Source of the DNA: Arthrobacter sp. Soil764
GTDB taxonomy: Bacteria; Actinomycetota; Actinomycetes; Actinomycetales; Micrococcaceae
Length of the DNA: 64,000 nt
Direction: 5' to 3'
Assembly: GCF_001428075.1 (NCBI RefSeq)
Contig: NZ_LMSI01000001.1
Coordinates: 411,512-475,511 of the forward strand
Part shown: in pieces, positions 32,949 through 40,553 of the stretch
Layout of the letters: every line of letters starts with the position of its first letter
How positions within the stretch are numbered: the first letter of the stretch is position 1
Program-made: the position numbers and the translations under genes
Notes under the pieces: model-generated
Told to the model about the DNA's origin: nothing
Databases searched by the model: none
The model's input: only the letters and a program-made list of their open reading frames with translations

Positions 32949-33033
32949 GCCTTTGTGACGCAGCGTTACCTTACGTGAACTGGTGTTGCTCGGCCTTTGT
33001 AGCCCATTGTGACGCGGCCCTACCGTTGATTCA
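32949..33033 (+). promoter_or_regulatory. Leaderless promoter and upstream motif of siroheme synthase
   Basis: TTGTAG (32997-33002), 18 bases, TACCGT (33021-33026) and six bases lead to the ATG at 33033. TTGTGACGC occurs twice, within CCTTTGTGACGCA near 32949-32961 and at 33008-33016 inside the spacer. The same motif overlaps the -35 of the sulfite reductase promoter. It is a candidate binding site for a sulfur-responsive regulator. Confidence 0.6.
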
Positions 33034-34295
33034 TGGCAATTCAGGATATTTACCCCACGGCGCTGCGGCTGCTCGGTCGCCCCGTGCTGGTGGTGGGCGG
33101 CGGCCCCGTTGCCGCGCGCCGCGCCAAGGGGCTGCTCGACGCCGGTGCCGTGGTCACCGTCGTGGCTCCGGTTGCCTCGCCTGCGCTCCAGGAGATGGCC
33201 GATGCCGGCCTGCTCACCTGGGCAGCGCGGCCCTACGTTTCCAGCGATGTCGACGGCGTGTGGTTCGTCCAGACCGCCACCGGCGATTCCGCCGTGGACG
33301 CCCAGGTATCGGCCGACGCCGAGGCGCAGCGCGTTTGGTGCGTCAACGCCTCCAACCATGAAGCTTCTGCCGCATGGACCCCCGCCGTCGCCGAGGTGGA
33401 CGACGTCAAGATCGCCATCAATGCCGGGGGAGACCCGCGCCGCGCCATGGCCGTCCGGGACGCAGTGGCCACCGCCCTCGAAACCGGTGACCTTCCATTG
33501 CGCCGGCGCCGCGCCCACGCCGGGAGTGTCGCGTTGGTCGGCGGCGGTCCCGGGGACACCGGCCTCATCACCGTCCGCGGCCGCAGGCTCCTGGGCCAGG
33601 CCGACGTCGTCGTGGCGGACCGCCTCGGCCCGCGCGGACTCCTGAACGAACTCGCCCCGGACGTCCGGATCATCGAAGTCGGCAAGACCCCCGGCCACCA
33701 CCCGGTCCCGCAGTCGGAGATCAACCGGATCCTCGTCGAGGAAGCCCTGAAAGGCCACCGTGTGGTCCGGCTCAAGGGCGGCGACCCCTACGTGCTGGGC
33801 CGCGGCGGCGAGGAAGCAGAATACTGCCGCCAGCACGGGGTCGAGGTTGAAGTGGTTTCCGGCGTCACCTCCGCCATCTCCGTCCCCGCAGCAGCCGGAA
33901 TCCCCGTCACCCACCGCGGCCTGGCCAAAGGCTTCAGCGTGGTCACCGGCCACGAGGAACTCTCCGAGGTTCCCGCCCGCCCGGACCACACGATCGTCCT
34001 GCTCATGGGAGTGGGCCAGTTGCGCGAATCCGCGTCCGCGCTGGGCGAAGCCGGCCTGCCGCGGGACACCCCTGTTGGTATCGTGGAAAACGGCTATTTG
34101 CCGGACCAGCGCGTCACGATTGGCACGCTCGGTTCCATCGCCGACCAGGCCCAGGCGGCCGGCGTCGCAAATCCTGCCGTGATTGTCATCGGTGACGTGG
34201 TGCGCGTGAGCCCGTTCGCGCCGTCGCACTTCAAAACCGCTGACTACAGCACCACCACCCCGAACAGCCCCCGCAAGACCGTCCTCACCACCTGA
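33033..34295 (+). CDS. cysG: Siroheme synthase: precorrin-2 dehydrogenase / uroporphyrinogen-III methyltransferase
   Basis: 420 residues, a two-domain fusion. Residues ~1-155 are the NAD-binding precorrin-2 dehydrogenase (LLGRPVLVVGGGPVAARRAKGLLDAGAVVTVVAP and CVNASNHEASAAWTPAVAEV). Residues ~165-405 are the SAM-dependent methyltransferase (VALVGGGPGDTGLITVRGRRLLGQADVVVADRL, VVRLKGGDPYVLGRGGEE, VEVVSGVTSAISVPAAAGIPVTHRG). Compared with enterobacterial CysG (about 457 residues) it lacks most of the ferrochelatase part, which the CbiX-type protein at 20.5 kb probably supplies. It makes siroheme for sulfite reductase. Confidence 0.93.
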   Translation: MAIQDIYPTALRLLGRPVLVVGGGPVAARRAKGLLDAGAVVTVVAPVASPALQEMADAGLLTWAARPYVSSDVDGVWFVQTATGDSAVDAQVSADAEAQRVWCVNASNHEASAAWTPAVAEVDDVKIAINAGGDPRRAMAVRDAVATALETGDLPLRRRRAHAGSVALVGGGPGDTGLITVRGRRLLGQADVVVADRLGPRGLLNELAPDVRIIEVGKTPGHHPVPQSEINRILVEEALKGHRVVRLKGGDPYVLGRGGEEAEYCRQHGVEVEVVSGVTSAISVPAAAGIPVTHRGLAKGFSVVTGHEELSEVPARPDHTIVLLMGVGQLRESASALGEAGLPRDTPVGIVENGYLPDQRVTIGTLGSIADQAQAAGVANPAVIVIGDVVRVSPFAPSHFKTADYSTTTPNSPRKTVLTT

Positions 34296-34299
34296 AACC

Positions 34300-34361
34300 C
34301 ATCGATTGCTCCGTAACTGCCGTTATGAGCGTTGAAAACGGCAAGTACTCAGCAATCGATG
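34300..34361 (+). repeat. 62-bp palindromic element, copy 3
   Basis: It begins CATCGATTGCTCCGTAAC and ends AAGTACTCAGCAATCGATG, starting five bases after the cysG stop. The left arm matches copy 1, while the right arm mixes features of copies 1 and 2. It separates cysG from the ferredoxin reductase gene. Confidence 0.9.
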
Positions 34362-34382
34362 CAGAAGAAAAGGAACACAGCC

Positions 34383-35849
34383 GTGTCATCCAGCACTCCC
34401 GTAGGAACAGCTGCGCGTCCGCTGCGCGTCGCCGTCGTGGGCTCCGGCCCGGCCGGCGTCTACGCCGCGGACATCCTCACCAAGAGCGAAGCCGTCAAGA
34501 GCGGCGAGCTGACCGTCAGCATCGACCTCTTTGACCGCTACCCGGCACCCTACGGCCTGATCCGCTACGGCGTGGCCCCGGACCACCCCCGCATCAAGGG
34601 CATCGTGAACGCCCTGCACAAGGTGCTGGACCGCGGCGACATCCGATTCTTCGGCAACGTGGACTACGGCACGGACCTCACCATCGAGGACCTCCGCACG
34701 CACTACGACGCCGTCATCTTCGCCACCGGCGCCATCAAGGACGCGGACCTGAACATCCCCGGCATCGAGCTGGAAGGCTCGTTCGGCGGCGCCGACTTCG
34801 TCTCGTGGTACGACGGCCACCCCGACGTCCCGCGCGAATGGCCGCTGGAGGCCAAGGAAATCGCCGTGATCGGCAACGGCAACGTGGCCCTGGACGTGGC
34901 CCGCGTGCTGTCCAAGCACGCCGATGACCTCCTCACCACCGAGATCCCGGACAACGTCTACGCCGGCCTGAAGGCCTCGCCCGTCACCGATGTGCACGTC
35001 TTTGGCCGCCGCGGCCCCGCCCAGGTGAAGTTCACCCCGCTGGAGCTGCGCGAGCTGTCCCACTCCAAGGACGTGGACATCATCCTGTACCCGGAGGACT
35101 TCGAGTTCGACGAGGAATCGGACCGCCAGATCCAGTCGAACAACCAGACCAAGACCATGGTGGGCACCCTTACCAACTGGATCGCCGAGCAGCCCGAGGA
35201 CCTCTCCGAGCTCAAGGCTTCCCGCCGCCTGCACCTGCACTTCCTGCACAGCCCGGTGGAGATCTATGACGACGCCGAGACGCCGGGCAAGGTTGCCGGC
35301 ATGCGGTTTGAGCGCACTGAGCTGGATGGCACCGGCAACGCCCGCGGCACCGGAGAGTACGTGGACTACCCGGTCCAGGCCGTGTACCGCGCCATTGGCT
35401 ACTTTGGTTCCGCCCTCCCGGACGTGGAGTTCGACCACAAGAAGGGCGTCGTGACCAACGACGGCGGGCGCGTCCTGGATGCCGACGGCCAGCATGTGCC
35501 GGGCATCTACGCCACGGGCTGGATCAAGCGCGGACCGGTCGGCCTCATCGGGCACACCAAGGGTGACGCCCTGGAGACCGTTACCTACCTCTTGGAAGAC
35601 CGCGAAAACCTTCCCGTCGCTTCGGCACCCCAGGAGGACGCCGTCGTCGAGCTCCTCGATGCCCGCGGCGTGAAGTTCACCAGCTGGGAAGGCTGGCTGG
35701 CCCTGGACGCGCACGAACTTGCGCTCGGCGCGGCAGCCACCGAGGCGGGCGGCTCGCACGGCGTCGAGGTCAAGCGCGAACGCGTCAAGGTGGTGCCGCG
35801 CGAGGACATGGTGGACATCTCCCGCGACGGCGTGGCCGCGCAGGTCTAA
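34383..35849 (+). CDS. fprA: Ferredoxin-NADP+ reductase (FprA type), paralogue 1
   Basis: 488 residues. FAD-binding LRVAVVGSGPAGVYAADILTKS, then YPAPYGLIRYGVAPDHPRIKGI, and the NADP-binding region IAVIGNGNVALDVARVL with VFGRRGPAQVKFTPLELREL match adrenodoxin-reductase-like FprA enzymes. It transfers electrons between NADPH and ferredoxin. Position after cysG suggests it feeds the ferredoxin-dependent sulfite reductase. The GTG at 34383 is preferred because AAGGAA lies seven bases upstream; an in-frame ATG at 34359 is inside the 62-bp repeat. A close paralogue is at 51128. The C-terminal ~80 residues differ more than the core. Confidence 0.93.
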   Translation: MSSSTPVGTAARPLRVAVVGSGPAGVYAADILTKSEAVKSGELTVSIDLFDRYPAPYGLIRYGVAPDHPRIKGIVNALHKVLDRGDIRFFGNVDYGTDLTIEDLRTHYDAVIFATGAIKDADLNIPGIELEGSFGGADFVSWYDGHPDVPREWPLEAKEIAVIGNGNVALDVARVLSKHADDLLTTEIPDNVYAGLKASPVTDVHVFGRRGPAQVKFTPLELRELSHSKDVDIILYPEDFEFDEESDRQIQSNNQTKTMVGTLTNWIAEQPEDLSELKASRRLHLHFLHSPVEIYDDAETPGKVAGMRFERTELDGTGNARGTGEYVDYPVQAVYRAIGYFGSALPDVEFDHKKGVVTNDGGRVLDADGQHVPGIYATGWIKRGPVGLIGHTKGDALETVTYLLEDRENLPVASAPQEDAVVELLDARGVKFTSWEGWLALDAHELALGAAATEAGGSHGVEVKRERVKVVPREDMVDISRDGVAAQV

Positions 35850-35865
35850 CCGGCGCCTCTAGACA

Positions 35866-35908
35866 AACGCAGGAACCGCGGGGCCATTGGTCCCGCGGTT
35901 CCTGCGTT
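35866..35908 (+). terminator. Intrinsic-type hairpin after fprA
   Basis: AACGCAGGAACCGCGGG (35866-35882) pairs perfectly with its complement at 35892-35908 around a 9-base loop, 16 bases past the stop. It probably also serves the convergent SRPBCC gene. Confidence 0.75.
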
Positions 35909-35934
35909 AAAGTGGCTTAACCCGGCCGTGCTAT

Positions 35935-36384
35935 CTAGGGCTTCTGTTTGCCGGCGCCGCCAACGGCCATCAGCTCCAGGCGCCGCAGGGTCTCCCGGTT
36001 CCGCGCCGAAATCAGCGGATCCCGCAGGACCTTCGGCATCAGCTTGCCGGGCCCGCGGATGGCGTCCTCGGCGATGGTCACCAGGCACTGGTCGCCGCGG
36101 TCCTCCACGGTGATCTCCACCTTCGCCTCACCCATCGGCCAGCCCCGCGCCACGAGCTCCAGCGAGCGGCCCGGCTCGACCGCGGTGACGCGTGTGCTGT
36201 CGTCGATCACCAGCGGCCAGGCGCCCACGGAGTGGTGCAGCCGGGCCCCCTGCCGCGGCCATTCTGCGTCCACGTCCCTGATCCGGGATGCGCCCACCAC
36301 CCAGCCGGAATAGAGCCAGCCGTCGGCGATGACCCGCCAGACGTCGGCCGCGGGGGAGGTGAACAGCTGCGAGACGGTGGACAT
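35935..36384 (-). CDS. SRPBCC protein from internal start (alternative product)
   Basis: An internal ATG at 36384 is preceded six bases upstream by a strong ribosome site, GGAAGGA, and begins a complete 149-residue SRPBCC protein (MSTVSQLFTSPAADVWRV ... RRLELMAVGGAGKQKP). This start probably works independently of the 419-residue frame. If the fusion is never made, the upstream part has lost its own stop codon and would still read through. Confidence 0.6.
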   Translation of the reverse strand: MSTVSQLFTSPAADVWRVIADGWLYSGWVVGASRIRDVDAEWPRQGARLHHSVGAWPLVIDDSTRVTAVEPGRSLELVARGWPMGEAKVEITVEDRGDQCLVTIAEDAIRGPGKLMPKVLRDPLISARNRETLRRLELMAVGGAGKQKP

Positions 36385-37194
36385 GGAGTTCCTTCCGGTT
36401 CCGGTGGTGGTTTCCTGGCGTGTGGTGCCGGGTTCTGCTGGGCGTCCGGCGTCAACAGAACGTACGACGGCGGGAGGTGCCGGCCGCCGTGCGGCCCGGT
36501 AGGACGGCTTCCGGAGGCGCCGGGCCCAGCCGTAGGTGCGGGCCCCGGGCGGCTGGTTCCCCAGGGGGTCGAAACGCAGCGGGATGTCCCCTGGGTCAGT
36601 GCCGGCACGCAGCCGAAGTTCCCCGCACTCCCGCCAGTGCCCGCCCGGTTTGGCCCAGTACAGTCCCAGTTCCCATTCACCGGACGCAAGGGAACCCGGG
36701 GGAAGGTTCCGCGTCCGCAAACCCAGCAGCACCGGGCCCCGCCGGCCGCGGTACGGCATCAGGGTGGTCAGGGTGGCTCCGGCGACATCCAGCCGCGGCA
36801 TCAGCAGGAACCGGCCGGGCAGTCGCCAGCCGGTGGAGGCGAACAGGACATCGGCGGGGTTGGCGCCAAGGCCCGGATCAGGGCCGCTCCCGGGGGTGGC
36901 CTGGCCCGAAGGCGACATCCGGAGGGCCAGGCCCAGGATGTCCGGCAGCGCCTGCGGCAGCCCGACGGACCGCGAAAACCGCGCCACCACCTGGTCAGTG
37001 CCGGGGGAATCGAGCCAGTCGATCCCGCTGGGGCCGGCCGGGTTGCCGGTCCTGGTGAGCTCTCCAGCCAGGCCCAGGCCGCGGGGATGGATGGGCCGGT
37101 CCGGGCGTGCCAGTTTCAGGAGCCGGAAGAGGGCGGCGAAAGCCTGCCCGGCACTCCCGGTGACGGCGGAACCAACGCGCAGTTGCTGGGTCAT
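35935..37194 (-). CDS. Catalase-fold-like protein fused in frame to SRPBCC domain
   Basis: One open frame of 419 residues joins two proteins that look separate. Residues 1-~240 contain IHPRGLGLAGELTRTG, VVARFSRSVGLPQALPDILGLALRM and PADVLFASTG, which follow the order of catalase core motifs (His-Ala-Lys-Gly, RFS...[20 protein letters not shown]); similar proteins are often annotated vaguely as phosphodiesterase. Residues 271-419 form a complete SRPBCC domain (MSTVSQLFTSPAADVWRVIADGWLYSGWVVG). The linker is Arg/Pro/Thr-rich. No stop separates them, so a fusion product is possible. The catalase comparison is my inference from motif order. Confidence 0.6.
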   Translation of the reverse strand: MTQQLRVGSAVTGSAGQAFAALFRLLKLARPDRPIHPRGLGLAGELTRTGNPAGPSGIDWLDSPGTDQVVARFSRSVGLPQALPDILGLALRMSPSGQATPGSGPDPGLGANPADVLFASTGWRLPGRFLLMPRLDVAGATLTTLMPYRGRRGPVLLGLRTRNLPPGSLASGEWELGLYWAKPGGHWRECGELRLRAGTDPGDIPLRFDPLGNQPPGARTYGWARRLRKPSYRAARRPAPPAVVRSVDAGRPAEPGTTRQETTTGTGRNSMSTVSQLFTSPAADVWRVIADGWLYSGWVVGASRIRDVDAEWPRQGARLHHSVGAWPLVIDDSTRVTAVEPGRSLELVARGWPMGEAKVEITVEDRGDQCLVTIAEDAIRGPGKLMPKVLRDPLISARNRETLRRLELMAVGGAGKQKP

Positions 37195-37222
37195 GCTTCC
37201 TTCCTACCCCGGAAAGGCGGCT

Positions 37223-38050
37223 CTACATGCGACCGAACCGCGAACGGACAAGTGCGAAAATCCCATAGGCGATGAATCCCGCCCCGATCGCCACCAGCAG
37301 GGCGGGCCCGAACGGGTGGTCCTGCAGGGCCTTGAGGCTGCCGTCCAGGCCGGTGGACTCGTCCGGTTTGTGTTTGGCGGCGGCGATGACGAACAGCAGG
37401 CCGGTGAGTACCAGGGCCACACCCTTGGCGATATGGCCGGCGATGCCCAGCCCGTCGATCAGCCTTCCGCGCCTCCGGCCGTCGAAGTGAAAAAGCTCCT
37501 CCTTGAACCCCAGGCGCAACCCCTTGACCACAAAGTAAATGCCGATTCCCACGATGATCAGGCCCAGCGCCACCAGGGCCCACAACCCCGGCGGCGTAGC
37601 CATCAGCGAGGCGCTGAAGTCGCGGGTGCTTTTACTGGAGTCCCCGCGGAGCCCCACGGCAAAGCCGGCGAAGCTGACGCCCACGCTGCTGTAGGCGACG
37701 GCCAGGAAGCCCGAGGAAATCAGCTTGGAGATCCGTTCCTTGCGGGGAGCGCGCCGCATGCGCAGAGTTGCCTCGCTTGCTTGCCACAGCCCCAGGCCAA
37801 AGCAGGCCAGGGTGCAGGCCCACATCACGGCCGGCCCCCAGGCATTGGCAGCCAGCTGCTCGATCGCACCGGTAGGTTCCGCTTCTCCAGGCTGGCCGAA
37901 CGCGACAGCGATGGCGATGGCCCCGATGATCACGTGGAGCAGGGCCATGACGGCGAACCCGCTGCGGGCCAGGACGTCCAGGGCCTTGTGGTTGGACGCC
38001 TCCTCGACAACGTCCGCTGCCTGGCTGAGGGTGGAATCGCCGTCGGACAT
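37223..38050 (-). CDS. DUF1206 membrane protein
   Basis: 275 residues with six hydrophobic segments in three similar pairs, each opening with an LARSGF/SSGFLAVAYSSVG/GIAGHIAKGVALVLTGLLF-type block and a short positive loop. This is the DUF1206 family, common in actinobacteria and cyanobacteria and of unknown function. The gene starts three bases after the stop of the small upstream gene, so the two are co-translated. N-terminal ~30 residues are acidic and cytoplasmic. Confidence 0.8.
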   Translation of the reverse strand: MSDGDSTLSQAADVVEEASNHKALDVLARSGFAVMALLHVIIGAIAIAVAFGQPGEAEPTGAIEQLAANAWGPAVMWACTLACFGLGLWQASEATLRMRRAPRKERISKLISSGFLAVAYSSVGVSFAGFAVGLRGDSSKSTRDFSASLMATPPGLWALVALGLIIVGIGIYFVVKGLRLGFKEELFHFDGRRRGRLIDGLGIAGHIAKGVALVLTGLLFVIAAAKHKPDESTGLDGSLKALQDHPFGPALLVAIGAGFIAYGIFALVRSRFGRM

Positions 38051-38053
38051 GGT

Positions 38054-38344
38054 TCAGCCGTTCATGGGCCCTTCGGCCCGCAACTTCTCGGCGCCCGGCC
38101 CCTCCACGTGCACGGTGCAGCGAACCACCAGCTGGCCGGGGGCGTTGTCCAGCTCAACCAGGGAATCGTCCGCGCTGAGGACGGTGAACACCTCGGAACC
38201 CGTTACAGCCTCCACGCCCTTGGCCTTCGCGGTTTCCCGCGCATTCCTGAGCGCATCGCGCTGCAGGCCGTCCACGTAGCCGCCATCACTTTCACGGGCG
38301 GGGTCCCCGAAGGCCCAGCCGAACAATGTTCCTGTGTTTCCCAT
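38054..38344 (-). CDS. Small conserved-looking protein of unknown function
   Basis: 96 residues, no membrane segment and no motif I recognise. It begins MGNTGTLFGWAFGDPARESDGGYVDGLQRDALRNARETAKAKG, a helical half, followed by a likely strand pair SEVFTVLSADDSLVELDNAPGQLVVRCTVHVEGPG. Coding status is supported by tight coupling with the DUF1206 gene, G/C third-position use and its own divergent promoter region. It could be a partner of the membrane protein. Confidence 0.6.
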   Translation of the reverse strand: MGNTGTLFGWAFGDPARESDGGYVDGLQRDALRNARETAKAKGVEAVTGSEVFTVLSADDSLVELDNAPGQLVVRCTVHVEGPGAEKLRAEGPMNG

Positions 38345-38351
38345 GGCGACG

Positions 38352-38411
38352 ATATTACGCGGTTGCCCGGGCCCGGGGGCGGGCTTTCGTAATATTAGTA
38401 AGTGTGCTTAC
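38352..38411. promoter_or_regulatory. Divergent promoter region with two inverted repeats
   Basis: ATATTACG (38352-38359) and CGTAATAT (38388-38395) are inverted around a GC-only core. Next to them is GTAAG-TGTG-CTTAC (38398-38411). The sequence AGTAAGTGTGCTTACCAT partly recurs as AGTAGGCTTACCATC on the minus strand at 40490-40476 upstream of the AI-2E family gene. It is a candidate operator or alternative sigma-factor promoter. Confidence 0.45.
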
Positions 38412-38504
38412 CATGGGCGCACCATACCTCGATGGGACAAGGCAAGTGAAGTCCGCGGCACAGCGGCAAACCGGAACCAGTTCACAACGTTAGGAATGCA
38501 CATC

Positions 38505-39044
38505 ATGGCAGGAAATCTCATTGCCCGTTCAGTTCACGACCTGACGGCGGCAGCATGGTTCGGCGGATCCCTGATGGGCGCCATCGGGCTCAACGGCGCA
38601 ACCGCCCAGGCCAAGGACCCCGCCGAGCGCACCCGTCTTTCCAGCGCAGGCTGGATGAAGTGGGCACCATTCCAGACAGCGGCCTTCGCCTCCCACCTGG
38701 TGGCCGACCTCGCCATCGCCTGGGAGAACAAGGGCCGCATCGCCAAGCAGGAGGGCGTGGCCCGCGACACCGTCATCAAGACGGCCGTCACTGTGGTGGG
38801 CGCCGCGGTGACCCTGTACTCGGGCATCCTGGGCAAGAAGGTGGACAAGCTCGCCGGTGAAGGCGCCGAAGGTGCCACGGAGCCGCACGGCGCAGCCTCG
38901 GACGAGCTGAAAACGGCCCAGCAGCAGCTCAAGCTCCTGCAGTGGGCCATCCCCGGCTTCGCGGCCCTGGTGATCATCCTCGGTGCCAAGCACGGCGAGA
39001 TGCAGCGTCCTAAGAACGTCTTTGCGGGCCTGCGCGGCGAGTAG
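38505..39044 (+). CDS. Predicted membrane protein of unknown function
   Basis: 179 residues with hydrophobic stretches near residues 10-30 (SVHDLTAAAWFGGSLMGAIGL), 45-60 (FQTAAFASHLVADLAI), 90-107 (TAVTVVGAAVTLYSGIL) and 150-168 (LQWAIPGFAALVIILG), so probably four membrane passes with a charged, Glu/Lys-rich loop between the last two. I do not recognise the family. The ATG at 38505 is chosen because AGGA lies nine bases upstream; the ATG at 38496 directly abuts that site. A hairpin terminator follows. Confidence 0.7.
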   Translation: MAGNLIARSVHDLTAAAWFGGSLMGAIGLNGATAQAKDPAERTRLSSAGWMKWAPFQTAAFASHLVADLAIAWENKGRIAKQEGVARDTVIKTAVTVVGAAVTLYSGILGKKVDKLAGEGAEGATEPHGAASDELKTAQQQLKLLQWAIPGFAALVIILGAKHGEMQRPKNVFAGLRGE

Positions 39045-39073
39045 CAGCCACAGCAAGTACAGAGCGGACGACG

Positions 39074-39101
39074 GCGGCCCGGCACATAAGTGCCGGGCCG
39101 C
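39074..39101 (+). terminator. Intrinsic terminator between convergent genes
   Basis: GCGGCCCGGCAC (39074-39085) pairs with GTGCCGGGCCGC (39090-39101) over the loop ATAA, followed by TGCTTTGTCTGC. It lies 30 bases after the membrane-protein stop and before the end of the AI-2E family gene. Confidence 0.8.
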
Positions 39102-39127
39102 TGCTTTGTCTGCTGCTGGGGTCCTTG

Positions 39128-40405
39128 CTACACCGGCTGGGTATTGGGCGGCGGCAGGTCCGGATTCATGTCCTTCAGGTTCGGGTCTTCCGCCGTCCAC
39201 ACCTGGATAATCGCCCAGGCTACAGCCGCCAGCGGGACGGACAGGACGGCACCGACGATCCCGGCCAGGATGGTGCCGGCGGTCAGGGCCATGAGGATCA
39301 CCAGGGCGTGGAGCTGGAGCGACTTGCCCATGACGACCGGCTGCAGGAGGTCGCCCTCCAGCTGGTTCACCGCGACGACGACGGCCACCACGATAAGTGC
39401 CACCACCGGTCCGTTCGCAACAAGCGCCACCAGGGCGGCAAGGATGCCGGCGATGGTTGCGCCCACGAGCGGGATGAAGGCGGTGATGAAGACGATGATG
39501 GCCAGCGGAATGGCCAGCGGCACCTGCATGATCAGCAGGGCCGCGCCGATGGCCACGGTATCCACCAGGGCAACAATGGCGGTGCCCCGGACGTAGCCGC
39601 CCAGGACCTCAAGGGTGCGGCGTCCCGAGCGGCGCAGCTTGGCTTCGCGCTGGCCGGAGAAGGGGCGCAGGAAGAAGTCCCAGATCTTTGCGCCGTCCTT
39701 GAGGAAGAAGAACAGGATGACCACCATGAGGCTGGCCCCGGCAATGAACTCGGTCACCACGGACAGTCCGGTAACCGCGCCGGAGCGGACCTGGCTGCTC
39801 GTGGCGAACTGCACCACCGCCTCCCGTGCCTGGTTGAGCTGCTCCTGTTCGATGGGGATTGGTCCCGTCAGCAGGAACCGCTCCAGCTCGTCGAGGCCGG
39901 AGGAGGCCTGCGCTGCCAGTTCGCTCCACTGGTTCCGCACCGAGAAGTAGATGACAGTGGACACGCCGGCCAGAATCACCAGCAGCGCCACGAAGGCCAT
40001 CCCGGTGGCCAGGCCGCCCGGTATCCCGCGGCGGCGGAGCATGTTCACGAACGGTCCGATTGCTGCCGCCAGGATCAGGGCGATCAGGGCGGGGATCACC
40101 AGGAGCTTGATCTGCATCAGTGCGAAGACGGAGACGGCCACCACCAGCACCACCAGCAGGATCTGTGCCGCGCGGGTGCCCACTCTGCCCAGCCCGTCGG
40201 ACCACAGTGCGTTCGGCGTCCTGGACCCCTGCGGTTTACTGACCGGGCCGAGGCGCTGCCCTTGGCGGGGTGCGCCGCCGGGCTGCCCGGCGTCAGCGGC
40301 TGCACCGTCAGAGCGCATCCCACTGGTCTGCACTTCGCCGGCCCGCGCAGCCCCGGGGGACTCGTTGTCCAGTTCCTGGTCATTGAGGCGTGTTGATCGC
40401 GCCAT
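39128..40405 (-). CDS. AI-2E (TqsA/PerM) family transporter-like protein
   Basis: 425 residues. After a ~75-residue disordered N-terminus come paired helices (AAQILLVVLVVAVSVFALMQIKLLVIPALIALILAAAIGPFVNML), a long periplasmic-type loop, then VVILFFFLKDG and the C-terminal VPLAIPLAIIVFITAFIPLVGATIAGILAALVALV with NQLEGDLLQPVVMGKSLQLHALVILMALTAG, the classic AI-2E family block. Members export autoinducer-2 or act as Na+/H+ antiporters or permeases; the role here is open. Convergent with the gene at 38505. Confidence 0.9.
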   Translation of the reverse strand: MARSTRLNDQELDNESPGAARAGEVQTSGMRSDGAAADAGQPGGAPRQGQRLGPVSKPQGSRTPNALWSDGLGRVGTRAAQILLVVLVVAVSVFALMQIKLLVIPALIALILAAAIGPFVNMLRRRGIPGGLATGMAFVALLVILAGVSTVIYFSVRNQWSELAAQASSGLDELERFLLTGPIPIEQEQLNQAREAVVQFATSSQVRSGAVTGLSVVTEFIAGASLMVVILFFFLKDGAKIWDFFLRPFSGQREAKLRRSGRRTLEVLGGYVRGTAIVALVDTVAIGAALLIMQVPLAIPLAIIVFITAFIPLVGATIAGILAALVALVANGPVVALIVVAVVVAVNQLEGDLLQPVVMGKSLQLHALVILMALTAGTILAGIVGAVLSVPLAAVAWAIIQVWTAEDPNLKDMNPDLPPPNTQPV

Positions 40406-40553
40406 GGGGACTCCTCATCGTCCGGAGGGTGCCCTGCGCCGCGGGGTGCAGCGCAGGCCAGAACATCCTTCGTCAGATGGTAAGCCTACTGATGGTTAGG
40501 GTCGGGTAGAAACCCTGCGCGAAAAAGTTCACCGCCAGGGGTGCGGGTGGAGG

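Noticed and set aside
36232..38392. Long plus-strand open frames opposite the SRPBCC fusion and DUF1206 genes
   Set aside because: Pro/Arg/Gly-rich shadow translations; the minus-strand genes have ribosome sites, membrane helices and family motifs.
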